Source: Patescibacteria group bacterium (GTDB lineage Bacteria > Patescibacteria > Microgenomatia > Levybacterales > UBA12049). Taken from it: a stretch of DNA of 41,627 nt. This document shows, in pieces, positions 1-7,069 of the stretch. Location: positions 1 to 41,627 of the forward strand of contig JAMCTK010000036.1 of the NCBI GenBank assembly GCA_023381035.1, given 5' to 3'. A program made the position numbers and the translations under genes. Positions within the stretch are counted from its first letter, which is position 1; the number at the start of each line of letters is the position of its first letter. Under the pieces are notes generated by a model, which ran no database searches, had not been told where the DNA came from, and was given only the letters and a program-made list of their open reading frames with translations.

Positions 1-8
1 TGTTCATT

Positions 9-58
9 AATGTAAATTATTTTCATTATAGTATGAAAAGTAAGACTTTGCTTACATT
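9..58. promoter_or_regulatory. Nested inverted repeats ahead of XRE gene, candidate operator
   Basis: An inner perfect inverted repeat, TTTTCAT (20-26) and ATGAAAA (33-39), lies inside an outer one, AATGTAA (9-15) and TTACATT (52-58). They sit 34-84 nt before the start of an XRE-type repressor, where autoregulatory operators of such genes usually lie. Binding is inferred; the repeats are seen directly. The sequence is AT-rich, so chance palindromes are possible. Confidence 0.4.
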
Positions 59-92
59 ATTTGGTACAATAAATTTGGTTGAGTTTTAATCT

Positions 93-554
93 ATGAAACA
101 AGCATCCAATCCCAAGACCCAATTAAAAGGACCAGACGATTTCGCCACTATCTGGGAATATCTCAGTTCTGTTCGTGAAGCACGCGGGTACACACTTAGT
201 GCTGTTGTCGACTCCGTTAGGGAAGCCATTAAAAGTAGGGAATTAGAAGAACAATCAGCACTCTCGCGCGGATATCTTTCGCAATTGGAAGCGGGTCGAT
301 ATAACAACCCCTCACCTTACAAATTAAAGGCCTTAGCACTTGTTTACAACATTCCTTACAAGCTCCTTCTCAACAAGGTTGGTTATTGGGATGAAACAAG
401 TAAGAAAGTTAAAGAAGATGCTTCGTTTACTCTGATGTTGAAAGAAGTTCAGGATATGACACCTAAGGAAAGAGAGTCTGTTCTGAATTACATCGAATTT
501 GTGAAGTCGAGAAGGAATCAAAAAAAATATGATAAAAGCCCAAAGAAGGGCTAG
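93..554 (+). CDS. XRE-family HTH transcriptional regulator
   Basis: This 153-residue protein has a Cro/C1-type helix-turn-helix at about residues 20-90, with the recognition-helix region SRGYLSQLEAGRYNNPSP. The rest is a charged helical tail ending in lysines. It is probably a DNA-binding repressor of the mobile element. It overlaps the next gene, an ImmA-like protein, by 26 nt; that pairing matches the ImmR/ImmA regulator-protease arrangement of integrative elements such as ICEBs1, where the metalloprotease cleaves the repressor. The nested inverted repeats just upstream are candidate operators. GC content is higher than in the chromosomal genes to the right. The domain is certain; the target and the link to excision are inferred. 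Confidence 0.85.
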   Translation: MKQASNPKTQLKGPDDFATIWEYLSSVREARGYTLSAVVDSVREAIKSRELEEQSALSRGYLSQLEAGRYNNPSPYKLKALALVYNIPYKLLLNKVGYWDETSKKVKEDASFTLMLKEVQDMTPKERESVLNYIEFVKSRRNQKKYDKSPKKG

Positions 555-981
555 GCAGGTTTTACGAAAGTACAACCTGACTACTGCCCCTATCGATTTA
601 CAAACAATTATTGATGGCGAGGAGTTAGTCCTCGACAGACGGTCGTTTCACGGCAGGGTCAGGGAAGTTTACCTTGGCGACTCTATCGGCGTTGATAAAA
701 GCGAGTGCCCCAAAAAGCAGCGGGAACTAATTGCCCATGCCTTGGGACACCATTTTTTACATAAGGGTAACCATTTCTATTTTGAAAGTTACGACCAATT
801 TACTGCGTTCAAACAGGAATACGAGGCCCAATGCTTCGCGGCAGAACTGCTTATGCCTAAAACCGTGCTCAAAATGAAGAGGCATCTCCCAACAAAGAAA
901 ATCGCAGACTATTTTTCTGTCCCTACGAATTTTGTTCGGTTTGGATCGGACGTTGTTTTAAAGGGGGGCTTATGCCGCTAG
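529..981 (+). CDS. ImmA/IrrE-family (M78-like) metallopeptidase homolog with altered HExxH
   Basis: This 150-residue protein has the IrrE/ImmA layout: a short helical N-terminus, then AHALGHHFLHKGNHF near residues 77-91, and later EYEAQCFAAELLMPK, the typical helix carrying the third zinc ligand and the conserved LLMP. The usual active-site motif is HExxH; here it reads HALGH, so the general-base Glu is Ala while both His are kept. Zinc binding may survive but ordinary proteolysis is doubtful. It overlaps the XRE gene by 26 nt and the DUF3800 gene by 10 nt, so the three are co-translated. Known relatives cleave or antagonise the adjacent XRE repressor. Here a non-proteolytic sensor or anti-repressor role is possible, as is an atypical active enzyme. 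Confidence 0.82.
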   Translation: MIKAQRRARQVLRKYNLTTAPIDLQTIIDGEELVLDRRSFHGRVREVYLGDSIGVDKSECPKKQRELIAHALGHHFLHKGNHFYFESYDQFTAFKQEYEAQCFAAELLMPKTVLKMKRHLPTKKIADYFSVPTNFVRFGSDVVLKGGLCR

Positions 982-1607
982 CAATGCTTATTTTTATGGA
1001 CGAGTCCGGTGATACCGGATTCAAGTTTCACCTGTCCTCCAGCAGGTATTTTGTGCTTACCATGGTCATCTTTGATAGCCTGGAAGCCGCCGGGAAAGCA
1101 AATGAAGCTGTTAAGGAAGTGCGTAAGGAGTTAAAGCGCTCGGAGTCACTTGAGTTTAAATTCAGTACCGGTACCAACGACGAAGCAAAAAGAGTCTTCT
1201 TCAGAAGACTCTCAAAGCATGATTTTCGTTACCGGTCAGTCGTTATTGATAAAAGCCTTCTCACTAAGCGGGAACCGCATAACCCGGAAGAGAGTTTGTA
1301 CATGCTTATAACTGACCAGTTGTTTTTACGCGCTCAAGGTCATATAAAGAATGCAGCCGTATTCATTGACCGGACGGCTAAATCTAAAACCTTTATTCAG
1401 GAATTCAATCATTACTTAAGGAAGAAGCTAAACACCGATATGAATAAATTGATCGGAGATATAAGACATAAGGATTCCCGAAGCAACAATTTGCTACAGC
1501 TGGCCGATATGGTCTGTGGGGCTATCTACCGAAAGTACAACCGCAAAGACGAGTCGTTTTACAAAATGATTAAGAAGAGAGAAGAAGATTTGTGGAAGCC
1601 TTACTGA
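972..1607 (+). CDS. DUF3800 domain protein
   Basis: This 211-residue protein begins MPLAMLIFMDESGDTGF, where the D-E-S-G-D/T signature is the hallmark of DUF3800. Near the C-terminus it has DSRSNNLLQLADMVCGAIYR, the second conserved block, whose Asp sits in the LADM motif. The family has an RNase H-like fold and is common in mobile and defence-type islands; its biochemical role is not settled. The start at 972 is preceded by AAGGGGGG, a good ribosome site, and overlaps the ImmA-like gene by 10 nt. Its place as third gene of a repressor/ImmA operon in an integrated element suggests a cargo or element-maintenance function, but this is inference. Confidence 0.85.
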   Translation: MPLAMLIFMDESGDTGFKFHLSSSRYFVLTMVIFDSLEAAGKANEAVKEVRKELKRSESLEFKFSTGTNDEAKRVFFRRLSKHDFRYRSVVIDKSLLTKREPHNPEESLYMLITDQLFLRAQGHIKNAAVFIDRTAKSKTFIQEFNHYLRKKLNTDMNKLIGDIRHKDSRSNNLLQLADMVCGAIYRKYNRKDESFYKMIKKREEDLWKPY

Positions 1608-1749
1608 CCCCCCTATAAACAAAGCGACCTCCGTGGCTAAGACGGTCATCTATTGCTAGTGCCGACTTCGTTCCCTAATAATAAGGTACTTTCACCACGA
1701 AGGTCATTCGGTACTGTAAATATACCAAATTAACCTCTCAGAGTCAATA
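1608..1749. other. Noncoding stretch with long-range inverted repeat
   Basis: No convincing gene is seen here. GACCTCCGTGG (1626-1636) and CCACGAAGGTC (1695-1705) form an 11-bp inverted repeat with one mismatch, separated by 58 nt. The GC is higher than in ordinary intergenic DNA of this window. It could be a structured RNA, a terminator region for the upstream operon, or a recombination or transfer site. No known RNA family is recognised. Confidence 0.35.
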
Positions 1750-1902
1750 TCAACGCACAAAAATCAGGTAAGCCCCCAGTAACAAACAAATCAGGAAAAT
1801 GCCCCCGACTACCCAGCCAGTATAGTTTGGTTTGCTCCTCCTGGTTTCTATCGCTGTGTAATTGAACGGCTGTCGCTTTTCCTGACGGAAAAAAGTTGGC
1901 AT
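1750..1902 (-). CDS. Small single-span membrane protein
   Basis: This 50-residue reading frame starts MPTFFRQEKRQPFNY and ends in one strong transmembrane helix (GWVVGGIFLICLLLGAYLIF) at about residues 29-48. The N-terminus is basic, so it is probably cytoplasmic. A longer in-frame start exists 18 codons upstream, but the shorter one is preferred because an extended -10 (TGCTATGAT) ends 6 nt before it, as in several other genes of this window. No family is recognised. It lies alone between the DUF3800 gene and a small gene upstream of the recombinase, on the opposite strand to both. Confidence 0.5.
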   Translation of the reverse strand: MPTFFRQEKRQPFNYTAIETRRSKPNYTGWVVGGIFLICLLLGAYLIFVR

Positions 1903-1908
1903 AAATTT

Positions 1909-1917
1909 ATCATAGCA
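1909..1917 (-). promoter_or_regulatory. Extended -10 for the small membrane protein gene
   Basis: On the minus strand this reads TGC-TATGAT, an extended -10. Its last base lies 6 nt from the ATG at 1902, which predicts a leaderless transcript. Confidence 0.5.
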
Positions 1918-1972
1918 AATTGTCGGGTAACGGGGTAATAGCGTACATAAATGCACTACTAATTTACATAAG

Positions 1973-2001
1973 TTGACAAATTAAAACACAAAGTTTATTG
2001 A
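1973..2001 (+). promoter_or_regulatory. Sigma70-type promoter for the 81-residue protein gene
   Basis: TTGACA (1973-1978), a 17-nt spacer and TATTGA (1996-2001) form a good promoter 36 nt before the ATG at 2038. Confidence 0.55.
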
Positions 2002-2037
2002 GGTAAATCACCAGTTTCTGTACTTTTGGTTATATAG

Positions 2038-2283
2038 ATGTCAGAAACTGCTGCCCAATTACCAGTAAAAGATGGAAACAACCTAATCCTGACAAATTCG
2101 CTTCTCACCAGAGAAGAACTGGATGAGTTTAAAGAACTTGTCTTTAAGGAATACGGAATCAGGCTCTCGGATGAACAAGCTTTTGAGCAGGCCACAGCTT
2201 TACTGTTGTTAGTTGATACGCTAATCGAAAAAACACTTGCAAACAGAAGAAATCGAGTTAACATCAGTAATAACCAGAAGTAA
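2038..2283 (+). CDS. Small hypothetical protein upstream of the recombinase
   Basis: This 81-residue protein is soluble and mostly helical. Residues 23-70 (LTREELDEFKELVFKEYGIR and the following stretch) look like an amphipathic helical bundle ending in a basic tail (NRRNRVN). No family is recognised with certainty. It lies 48 nt before the large serine recombinase start and in the same direction, so it may be a recombination directionality factor, an antitoxin-like or a small DNA-binding accessory protein. No clear HTH is visible, so none of these can be favoured. Confidence 0.6.
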   Translation: MSETAAQLPVKDGNNLILTNSLLTREELDEFKELVFKEYGIRLSDEQAFEQATALLLLVDTLIEKTLANRRNRVNISNNQK

Positions 2284-2303
2284 GAAAATTCTTATTTTTC
2301 CGG

Positions 2304-2309
2304 TATAAT
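2304..2309 (+). promoter_or_regulatory. -10 box for the recombinase gene
   Basis: TATAAT preceded by CCGG. Initiation about 7 nt downstream would give a leader of roughly 16 nt to the ATG at 2332. The in-frame ATG at 2308 lies inside this hexamer and so cannot be the start on this transcript. Confidence 0.55.
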
Positions 2310-2331
2310 GGTGTTGTCAGTCATTAAAGCT

Positions 2332-3957
2332 ATGAATACCTGTTTTATATACTGCAGAAAATCTTCAGAAGACAAAGACCGTCAAATTCTATCCCTTGAT
2401 GATCAGGAAAAGATTTGTACTGAACTGGCACAGGACAAAGGCTTTGCCATTATCGGCGTTTACCGGGAAAGCAAATCTGCCAAACGGCCGGATAAACGAC
2501 CTGAGTTTAAACAGATGATTGCCAGGATTAGCAGAGGAGAAGTCAAGCACATTATTTGTTGGAAGGCTGACCGGTTATGTAGAAATGCCAAAGAAGGCGG
2601 CACACTGATTGACAGCGTTGACTATAACGAGATGCAGATCATTACTCCGACCATGGATTATGACCGCAATAATTCCACTTTTCTCTTTATCGAATTTGGC
2701 ATGGCCACAAAATTTAGTAAGGATCTCTCCGACAATGTAAAACGGGGCATGAATACCAAAGTCCAGAACGGCTGGAGACCTGGTTCTGCACCACTTGGAT
2801 ATGTCAATGACCCAATTAAACCAAAAGGACAGAAAGAAGTACTTCCGGATCCCGATAGGTTTAACCTATGCCGGTCCTGGTGGGAGCTGATGCTCACAGG
2901 TAATGAGACGGTCGAGAGTTCACTGGCTAAAATTTCAGCCATGGGTTTAAAGAGCAAGAGAACAGGTAAACCTGTCAGCAGAACCGAGGCCTTCCGATTC
3001 TTCAGAAATGTATTTTATGCCGGACTCTTCGACTACAACGGGGAACGCTTTAATGGTAAGCACACTCCCATGGTGACACTTGATGAATACTATCGAGTCC
3101 AGGACATCATAGATGGGAGGGCCAAGATTCATCAGTTTACCAATGACTTTTATTTTATGAAAACTCTCCGTTGCGGTGAATGCGGCTCTGCCATCACCTG
3201 CGACAGGAAGGTAAAGAAATATAAAAATGGTACCTCACAAACGTTTATCTATGCCAGGTGTGTTAAGAAAAAAGGACCCTGCAGTCAGCCGTACCTGAAT
3301 GCGATCGAGGTGGAAAAACAAGTCACCGCTTTTATTAATAGCCTTGAAATCAGGCCCTCGTTCGTAACCTTTGTAAGAAAAAACCTTAAACGCAGAAATG
3401 ATCGCGAATTTGAGTTTGAACGTGGCCAGAAAAGTAAACTGACGAAACGTCTCGATTCTATCCTAGTTGAAAAGAAAAACCTTTATGGGATGAGAATTGA
3501 AGGCTTAATCAGTGACGATGAGTATAAAAAAGAGAAAAGCCGGTTATTAGTAGAAGAAAAACAAACAAAAGATACCATTGCCAGTGATGGTCTTGCTAAC
3601 TGGACTGAGGTTATGGAAGAGGTATTGGCTTTCCTCGCAAATGTCACCAAAATCTTTCATTCCTATGATACTGAGTCCAAACGCATGGTGCTGAGGATCC
3701 TCGGCTCGAACCTGGAATTAAAAGACAGAATAGTCCGAATTAACGCCAAAAAAGCGTTTGTCTATATCAAAAAGGCTGAAAAAGACGTAATTGAGAAAAA
3801 TGAGTGGCTCGAACCTGAAATTTGCTCGACAGATAGGTCTAAACGAGCATTTTTGCAAATGCAGTCCGATATGGAGCGGGTGAAGGGAATCGAACCCTCG
3901 TATCAACTTTGGAAAAGTTGTGTTCTGCCATTGAACTACACCCGCAAGCAGAAGTAA
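2332..3957 (+). CDS. Large serine recombinase / site-specific integrase
   Basis: This 541-residue protein has three domains. The resolvase catalytic domain (about 1-150) contains IYCRKSSEDK, with the nucleophile at Ser11 by analogy, and KADRLCRN. The Recombinase domain (about 160-270) contains SAPLGYVND and VFYAGLFDYNGERF. A zinc ribbon (about 278-330) has CGECGS and later Cys residues, followed by a coiled coil (about 355-425). Such enzymes insert circular elements at att sites without a tyrosine intermediate. The last about 27 codons (from ERVKGIEPSYQLWK) are the antisense of a tRNA-Gly gene, and the stop lies in that tRNA's promoter. This is the junction expected if the element inserted at the tRNA 3' end and the reading frame now borrows host sequence. 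The native C-terminus may end earlier. Confidence 0.93.
   Translation: MNTCFIYCRKSSEDKDRQILSLDDQEKICTELAQDKGFAIIGVYRESKSAKRPDKRPEFKQMIARISRGEVKHIICWKADRLCRNAKEGGTLIDSVDYNEMQIITPTMDYDRNNSTFLFIEFGMATKFSKDLSDNVKRGMNTKVQNGWRPGSAPLGYVNDPIKPKGQKEVLPDPDRFNLCRSWWELMLTGNETVESSLAKISAMGLKSKRTGKPVSRTEAFRFFRNVFYAGLFDYNGERFNGKHTPMVTLDEYYRVQDIIDGRAKIHQFTNDFYFMKTLRCGECGSAITCDRKVKKYKNGTSQTFIYARCVKKKGPCSQPYLNAIEVEKQVTAFINSLEIRPSFVTFVRKNLKRRNDREFEFERGQKSKLTKRLDSILVEKKNLYGMRIEGLISDDEYKKEKSRLLVEEKQTKDTIASDGLANWTEVMEEVLAFLANVTKIFHSYDTESKRMVLRILGSNLELKDRIVRINAKKAFVYIKKAEKDVIEKNEWLEPEICSTDRSKRAFLQMQSDMERVKGIEPSYQLWKSCVLPLNYTRKQK
3875..3945 (-). tRNA. tRNA-Gly (TCC)
   Basis: A full cloverleaf: acceptor GCGGGTG/CACCCGC, anticodon stem CAACT/AGTTG with loop TTTCCAA giving anticodon TCC, T-arm GAGGGTTCGATTCCCTT, and a U discriminator as is normal for tRNA-Gly. 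CCA is not encoded. The serine recombinase gene overlaps it completely on the other strand, and its 3' end faces the integrated element, so it is the probable attachment site. Confidence 0.95.
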
Positions 3958-3965
3958 TTATAGCA
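3957..3965 (-). promoter_or_regulatory. Extended -10 of tRNA-Gly
   Basis: TGC-TATAAT on the minus strand, its last base 11 nt from the mature tRNA 5' end at 3945. It contains part of the recombinase stop codon, so the host tRNA promoter is intact beside the element. Confidence 0.6.
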
Positions 3966-4000
3966 AATTTAGAAGTTTTTTTCCGCAATTAGATATGGAG

Positions 4001-4861
4001 TTAATCATCGTCTTCTATTGTTCTTGAAGATGTTCCTCCTTGAGTGGTTGCTTGAGGAACTTGTTGTCCAACGGTCGTTGTGGCTTGACCAGTCGTAGTT
4101 TGTTGAACCGAAGAATTCCCTAAATCTCCAATATAGTAAGAGGTTAAGATATTATTTGCATTTTGCGAATGACCTGCAAAAGCACTTGTTCCATCTTTTC
4201 CACAGTATGCTGATATTGAACCTGTTCCTCCTGGATGTGCACTAACGTAACTCGTAACGTTGTAAACCTTATTATTAATTATCATCCAACAATCACCAGA
4301 TGAACTATGTTTAGCAACTTCTGCTGCAGTTAACACAACTCCTCCGCTTTGCGGTATCTGAACTGGTGCAGTTGGATTGTAGTTAGTAGCTGGTGGAGGA
4401 GATGCAGGCAACTGTGATGTTTTTAATAATTTTCCCGGAGTTGGAGTAACTGATTGACTGATTTTTTTATCCGGAATTGTACTATTGAGATCTCCAATAT
4501 AATAATTAGGTAATAAGGTTTGAGCATATTGAGAATGAGGCTTACCAACAAACGCACTCGTACCATCTTTTCCGCAATAAGGAATAATTGTTCCCGCACC
4601 TCCCGGGTGAGAATTCATGTAATCAGTAAAATCGTAAACCTTATTACTAATAATCATCCAGCAATCATCAGATGAACTGTGTTTAGCAACTTCTGCTGTA
4701 GTTAATTTAATGTCCTGCTGCAAATTTTCTTTTTTAGAAGAACCTAATACTGCTTTTTGCTTAGTGTCAGATTTTTTTTCGGAAAAAACTAGACCTGCAG
4801 TTAATACTGCAGAAGTAATGGCCCAAAAAACAAACAATGCGATTATCGTTGTCTTTTTCAT
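4001..4861 (-). CDS. Secreted or membrane-anchored protein with two cytochrome b5 domains
   Basis: This 286-residue protein starts with a basic residue pair and a hydrophobic segment (about 5-27), a signal anchor. Two cytochrome b5-like heme domains follow (about 53-125 and 177-248). Each has HPGG carrying the first heme His, then YCGKDGTSAF and a second His (KPHSQYA; GHSQNAN), and ends in YYIGDL. A Pro/Thr-rich linker lies between them and a Thr/Gln-rich tail ends in EDDD. It should carry two b-type hemes outside the membrane. Its start overlaps the stop of the upstream flavocytochrome gene by 4 nt (ATGA), so the two are translationally coupled. It probably takes electrons from that reductase and passes them to an outside acceptor; the acceptor is unknown. 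Confidence 0.9.
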   Translation of the reverse strand: MKKTTIIALFVFWAITSAVLTAGLVFSEKKSDTKQKAVLGSSKKENLQQDIKLTTAEVAKHSSSDDCWMIISNKVYDFTDYMNSHPGGAGTIIPYCGKDGTSAFVGKPHSQYAQTLLPNYYIGDLNSTIPDKKISQSVTPTPGKLLKTSQLPASPPPATNYNPTAPVQIPQSGGVVLTAAEVAKHSSSGDCWMIINNKVYNVTSYVSAHPGGTGSISAYCGKDGTSAFAGHSQNANNILTSYYIGDLGNSSVQQTTTGQATTTVGQQVPQATTQGGTSSRTIEDDD

Positions 4862-6186
4862 AAGAATGCAAATTCCTCCATTCTAATGTTTTGTTTAGGA
4901 ACATTTAATTTTAGCAACTGAGATCTTAAGCTTTGCATCATGCCCTTTGGTCCACAAAGGTAAATCATTTTATTTTCCAAACCATTACTAATCCTGCTTA
5001 TGATTTGAGCATTAATTCTACCTTGAACCCGTGTGTAAAAAGGTAAGATTCTAAGGTTTTCCTTTTCACTGGATATCTCGCAAAGATCATCAAGGCAAAC
5101 AGAGTCTTTTTTATCTCTGGCAACATAATATAAATCAACCTTGCTTATTGCATTATCAACGCTCTTTGCCATGCTAAGAAAAGGTGTAATACCAACTCCA
5201 CCTGCAATCCAAATCTGCTCCATTCGATGATCCTGATCATAAAATCTTCCATATGGTCCTTCAATATCAACGACTGTCCCAACTTTTAGAGAATCAAGCT
5301 TTGAAGTAAAATCTCCCAGTGATTTAATTGTTAGTTTAAGGTTTTCTTCACTCGTTCCCGAGCTAATTGAAAATGGATGACTTTCTGTTCCAAGTAGAGG
5401 ATCTTTAAAACTAATAAAGATAAATTGGCCAGGAGTAAAATTTATAGATTTACTTATAGGAGACATTGAAATTTCAAACGTACAATCGTTTAATTGAAAA
5501 ACGTTTTGGATTGAATATTTTGTTCTTCCTGCAAAATGTTTTCCCAGTACCGATTTGTATAGATAGAAAGTAAGTCCTGCAGACACTAAACCAGCCATGT
5601 ATATTTTTAAAGGTAAGAATTGAGAGACATCGCTTGGAATTAAGAATGTGTGCAAAGCTCCAAGAAAAAATGAAAATCCTAAGAATTTATGTGTAAGTCT
5701 TAGTATCTGATATGGAAGCTTATTGTAAATAATAAGTGTAAGAAAAAGCATCATACTTAAAAGTGAAAAAATCCCAAAATTAATTAGCCAATTACCACTT
5801 GGAATAAGAAGTAAAGCAGCAGCGTTTAAGGAAATCATCGCTAATCTAAAAATTAGAAAAAGAGGATGAATCAAAAGCAAGATAAATGAGATTGTCCCTA
5901 ATAACCGATGTGCAAAATAAACATTAAGCATCCCGTTAAACATGTCTTCCAAAAATGATAGGCGAGAAGCAAGAATAATGTTAATCGCAAAAAGAGTCAT
6001 TCCTATTAGTCCGGTTATCTGACCAACTGAACTTAGAAGTGCATATGAATTAATAAATCTCAAATTAATGGGTTTTGCTAGCACCCAAAAGATCACGGGA
6101 ATAAGTGATAAAAATAAGATGATGATATATCCGTAATTTTGTGTGATCTTTTGCTTCATATGAACCAGGAAGTTACTATTTTTCAT
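4858..6186 (-). CDS. Ferric reductase / NADPH oxidase-like flavocytochrome b
   Basis: The 442-residue protein has about six membrane helices in its first 205 residues. Two helices hold paired heme ligands: HRLLGTISFILLLIH and HKFLGFSFFLGALH, which fit the two-heme core of FRE/NOX proteins. The C-terminal half is a ferredoxin-NADP reductase module with HPFSISSGTS (FAD), GGVGITPFLSMA and YLCGPKGMMQSL (NAD(P)H). It should move electrons from cytoplasmic NAD(P)H through FAD and two hemes across the membrane. The tandem b5 protein made from the same mRNA is a likely partner. Heme-using electron transfer is notable in a lineage usually lacking respiratory chains. The family is clear; substrate and direction are inferred. 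Confidence 0.92.
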   Translation of the reverse strand: MKNSNFLVHMKQKITQNYGYIIILFLSLIPVIFWVLAKPINLRFINSYALLSSVGQITGLIGMTLFAINIILASRLSFLEDMFNGMLNVYFAHRLLGTISFILLLIHPLFLIFRLAMISLNAAALLLIPSGNWLINFGIFSLLSMMLFLTLIIYNKLPYQILRLTHKFLGFSFFLGALHTFLIPSDVSQFLPLKIYMAGLVSAGLTFYLYKSVLGKHFAGRTKYSIQNVFQLNDCTFEISMSPISKSINFTPGQFIFISFKDPLLGTESHPFSISSGTSEENLKLTIKSLGDFTSKLDSLKVGTVVDIEGPYGRFYDQDHRMEQIWIAGGVGITPFLSMAKSVDNAISKVDLYYVARDKKDSVCLDDLCEISSEKENLRILPFYTRVQGRINAQIISRISNGLENKMIYLCGPKGMMQSLRSQLLKLNVPKQNIRMEEFAFL

Positions 6187-6277
6187 AACAAAACTGCATA
6201 TAGTGCAACGGCATATTTCTGTTTCTGTTACAAATTAGGACTAAATAAATGCGGTATGAAGAGGGATAAAAATATGG

Positions 6278-6351
6278 TCGGGGACAGAGGACTTGAACCT
6301 CCGACCTCACGGTCCCAAACCGTGCGCTCTAGCCAACTGAGCTAGTCCCCG
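6278..6351 (-). tRNA. tRNA-Pro (TGG)
   Basis: Acceptor CGGGGAC/GTCCCCG, D-arm GCTC/GAGC, anticodon stem CACGG/CCGTG with loop TTTGGGA (anticodon TGG), T-stem GGAGG/CCTCT, discriminator A. No encoded CCA. Confidence 0.95.
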
Positions 6352-6413
6352 TCGTAAAATACAAAATATCTACTGTTAATTTTAGCAAAATAAGCGTGAA
6401 AATGATAGCTAAA

Positions 6414-6962
6414 TTATTTTGCGCTTGAAGTAGCAACAGGAGAATCAGTAGATCCTTGATAATTAAATGACCGGGAAATACTGGTTTGATCTTGAGAAAC
6501 AGTGCTTTGAGCCCTTAAATCAAATTTAACTGTTCCTTTTGGAAGATTATATAGACATACGGAATTACTGCTGTAATCAGACCAAGTATTGTTATTGATC
6601 CTATATGACCAAACTACAGAGCAATAATTTGGGTCATTATATTTGATGTTTATACAGACAGGATTATCCTCAACTGTTTGTCCTTCAGCAGGGTAGGAAA
6701 TACTAATTGGACCTACAACTTTTTTACAATTCGATACTGGAACAACCGCGTTTTTAACTGGCTGCGCTACAACCTGAGCATCTTTCTGAATGATGATCTC
6801 CTTGGACGAAGCAGGAGTTGGTGCAGGGTTACCTTTAGAATTTTTTTGTAAATTTAAGAGATTAGTTATTATTACAGTCAAAAGAACAGGCACTGTTAAC
6901 AATGCAATAATTAAATCCAAATGATGTTTTCTTCCGTGTAATCCGGAAAATAATTTCTTCAT
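6414..6962 (-). CDS. Membrane-anchored extracellular protein with four cysteines, unknown
   Basis: This 182-residue protein has a basic N-terminus (MKKLFSGLHGRKHH), one membrane helix at about 15-38, a Pro/Ala/Lys linker, and an outside domain from about residue 75. That domain has four Cys (SNCKK, PVCIN, NYCSV, SVCLY), suitable for two disulfides, and alternating hydrophobic strands suggesting an immunoglobulin-like beta sandwich. No family is recognised. It ends 62 nt from the tRNA-Pro 5' end and lies behind the flavocytochrome genes on the same strand, but with the tRNA between, so a shared operon is unlikely. Confidence 0.7.
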   Translation of the reverse strand: MKKLFSGLHGRKHHLDLIIALLTVPVLLTVIITNLLNLQKNSKGNPAPTPASSKEIIIQKDAQVVAQPVKNAVVPVSNCKKVVGPISISYPAEGQTVEDNPVCINIKYNDPNYCSVVWSYRINNNTWSDYSSNSVCLYNLPKGTVKFDLRAQSTVSQDQTSISRSFNYQGSTDSPVATSSAK

Positions 6963-7053
6963 TTTTTATATAGATGATTTTAACTGGACAAGCCGAGGAT
7001 ATTTAATCGATCTAGTGAAATTATAACAAAACAGCATCATTTACGTCAAATAA

Positions 7054-7062
7054 TGCTATAAT
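7054..7062 (+). promoter_or_regulatory. Extended -10 for the DUF475 gene
   Basis: TGC-TATAAT ending 7 nt before the ATG at 7070. A transcript starting at the usual distance would begin at the start codon. Confidence 0.6.
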
Positions 7063-7069
7063 TTTAGGA

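Noticed and set aside
2308..2331. Alternative earlier start for the serine recombinase (ATG 2308)
   Set aside because: This ATG is inside the TATAAT of the predicted promoter; ATG 2332 gives the usual N-terminus close to the catalytic Ser.
6139..6345. Plus-strand open frame containing GLEPPTSRSQTV
   Set aside because: It is the antisense of tRNA-Pro joined to antisense of the flavocytochrome start, a known source of false proteins.
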